A stretch of DNA of 64,000 nucleotides, from the NCBI GenBank assembly GCA_010015655.1, contig ML976660.1:369937-433936 (forward strand). The letters run 5' to 3'. Both the position numbers and the translations under genes were made by a program. The number at the start of each line of letters is the position of its first letter. The stretch's first letter is position 1. Under the pieces are notes generated by a model. The model saw only the letters and a program-made list of their open reading frames with translations. It had not been told where the DNA came from and ran no database searches. Shown here piece by piece: positions 62,301-64,000 of this stretch. This DNA comes from Bimuria novae-zelandiae CBS 107.79 (taxonomy: Eukaryota; Ascomycota; Dothideomycetes; Pleosporales; Didymosphaeriaceae).

Positions 62301-63765
62301 TCTTTATAGCTTTTATAATAAACCTTAGTTATAAATCTCTAATTACTTATATTTAAACTAGTATCTTATTATTAGTAGCTAGTTGTATAAGGCACGCAGG
62401 TATTTACGCGTAGTTATTTAATTATTAAATAAAAAGATAACGCCTATAAAAGTTATAAAATATATGGAGCTATCCATATACGCCTATTGCTATTATAGCG
62501 ACTACTATAGCCTTAGCTATTTTTAAGCTTAAAAAGAATAATAGTAACTTCCCCTATTAGTAAAATTACTTTAAAATCTACACCTACTCTATAAGCGCTA
62601 AAGGTATTCTTACTAGTACCACTAAAGTCCTTATTATATATAATAACGTTATGCGGGGCTATGAGGAGTTTAAAAAGTTTAACTTTAATATTAAAAACTT
62701 GATAGCGCTAGAGCGCGAGGCACCGTTTGCGGTATATATAATAATAAATAAAAAGCGTAAGAAGTAGAATAATAGTACTAAGGATAAAGCTTGTCGCGTA
62801 GACGTTAATAATATACGCTATTAACACTATATTACTTAGCTTAACTTTACTTTTATAATAACGTTGCTACTAGACGTATAGTAATTAATCTATTACATAG
62901 ATATAGTATTAGTAAAGTATTATATAGTCTAAAAGCGCTACGTTGCGTTAGAGATTAATAATTATTATAGTCTTTAGTAGGACTTTATTACTTTTCGCTA
63001 TTATAAGTAGCTATTAATTATTACTTTTTATAATAAGTTTTACCTCCTTTTAACTTAGCTAGGCAAGTAAGAGCTTAAGCTAATTAATAATACTATACTA
63101 TATACTTTTCTCTTAGCTATGAAGAAGAGTTACCCTTAATATATTTTTAATTAAAAGCACGACCTTCGTACTAACGTTAAGCTATAACTTAACTAACTTA
63201 TAGTAAAGCTCCGCGATATTACTTAAAGGGATAACCTTATTAAAGTTACTTTTACTAGCTAAAATAACCCTTTTAATAACTCTTAAGGGGGTAGTAAGTA
63301 GTAAGGTCGTAGCCACGGTCGCGATCGTGGCGATTAAGGAGAAGGTTAAGGATAAGAAGGCGTAGCCTAGTTAAGATAGTTAACTTATAGTAATAATAGC
63401 AGCACGAACCTACCCTATAGGTATTATACCTTTTATTAAAAGGATTATACAGCCCTAAATAATAATTATTAAATAAAATATCTAGAGAAACGACTTAAGC
63501 GCAATAATAATAGCTAGTAAAGTAAATAATTTTCTAGCTTTACTACTATATAACGTTAATTTTTTTTTAATAGTTGCCTTTTCTTTAATTATGTTTAGTA
63601 GGACGCTAGGTAGCTCTTTTAATTTTATATCTTTCTTAGTAAAGACGCTTAAGCATAAGGAGAGCTCTAAGTATATAATACGTATAAATCTTAATACTAG
63701 CGCGAATAATTATATCTATAATTAATATAATAAGTTTATAGAATTACGTCCCGCGTTAGGTAATA
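62300..63765 (+). mobile_element. Degraded copia-type gag/protease fragment
   Basis: A plus-strand frame with many stops shows an R/G-rich segment (about 63305-63360), then a stretch near 63420-63470 that fits a gag zinc knuckle after C-to-Y changes. Near 63690-63720, TSANNYIYN resembles the copia protease motif DSGASNHICN after RIP transitions. No reverse transcriptase or LTRs were found; the fragment stops at about 63765 where base composition changes. This is a pattern-level call. Confidence 0.45.
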
Positions 63766-64000
63766 TTATCCCCCGCAGGGCCTGAATCTGCCGTACACGG
63801 GCCACATGTAAGTGGCCAATCGGATGAACCCTCCGACTCTGCATGAAAACCAAATAATATGAGCTTGTAGGGCAAATTTGTATAGAGATTGCATTCTTGG
63901 AGGTTTTAACATAGAATTACTTGATACTTGAGCTTATTTTCGTGTCAACTTGCTTGATCGTTCGGTGACGTCGTAGGTGCTCTTGCCAGCACTCAGAGCG
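63766..64000. other. Return to normal composition at the right edge
   Basis: 235 bp of ordinary GC content after the AT-rich island. An inverted pair GGCCACATGTAAGTGGCC lies at about 63809-63826. No coding frame can be supported in so short a piece. Confidence 0.45.

Overview
The window comes from a filamentous ascomycete (Pezizomycotina; a Dothideomycete is likely but not proven). The evidence is short spliceosomal introns (about 46-120 bp) with CTAAC or CTGAC branch sites, a fungal siderophore gene cluster, filamentous-fungal versions of housekeeping genes, and sharp AT-rich blocks whose transposons are riddled with C-to-T and G-to-A changes, as expected from repeat-induced point mutation (RIP). 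Gene models were made by hand from splice signals, reading frame and family conservation. No homology search was run.

1-31958: an iron (siderophore) cluster. A very large NRPS of the ferrichrome/ferricrocin synthetase type (four adenylation domains visible, 4,408 residues in the window, continuing past base 1) is read leftward. Divergently, a full-size ABC transporter (24288-28845) and an L-ornithine N5-monooxygenase (sidA, 30012-31958) are read rightward. SidA would make N5-hydroxyornithine, the NRPS would assemble the acylated form into a ferrichrome-type peptide, and the ABC protein would move the siderophore or an intermediate. Four perfect ATCWGATAA iron-GATA-factor sites (SreA/Urbs1/Fep1 type) lie beside the NRPS and upstream of sidA, which points to shared iron control.

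14591-24018: an AT-rich transposon island splits the shared NRPS/ABC promoter. It can be read as a nest: an outer TIR element flanked by TA, holding a copia retrotransposon (two 172-173 bp LTRs, 5-bp target duplication) and a pogo-like DNA transposon (TA duplication, 221-bp internal tandem duplication).

33497-47502: ordinary housekeeping genes: YAK1 kinase (+), eIF3c/NIP1 (+), a TRF4/5-type noncanonical poly(A) polymerase (-), PAM16 (-), and a dysferlin-domain peroxisomal membrane protein (+).

48215-50000: a Zn2Cys6 transcription factor (-) that looks broken. It has an in-frame TGA, no visible start ATG, and a transposon end about 200 bp upstream of its zinc cluster.

50120-63765: a second AT-rich island. 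It resolves into three nested levels: a pogo-like element (51871-53717) inside a Ty3/gypsy retrotransposon (50169-59057) inside a Fot1/pogo-like element (50120-61400). Further right is a degraded copia-type gag/protease fragment, and normal base composition returns at about 63766.

I found no clearly new molecular system. The most interesting points are the transposon nest inside a co-regulated siderophore promoter, the damaged transcription factor beside the second island, a uORF ending two bases before sidA, and PAM16 with a start-codon-only exon and a GC-AG intron.
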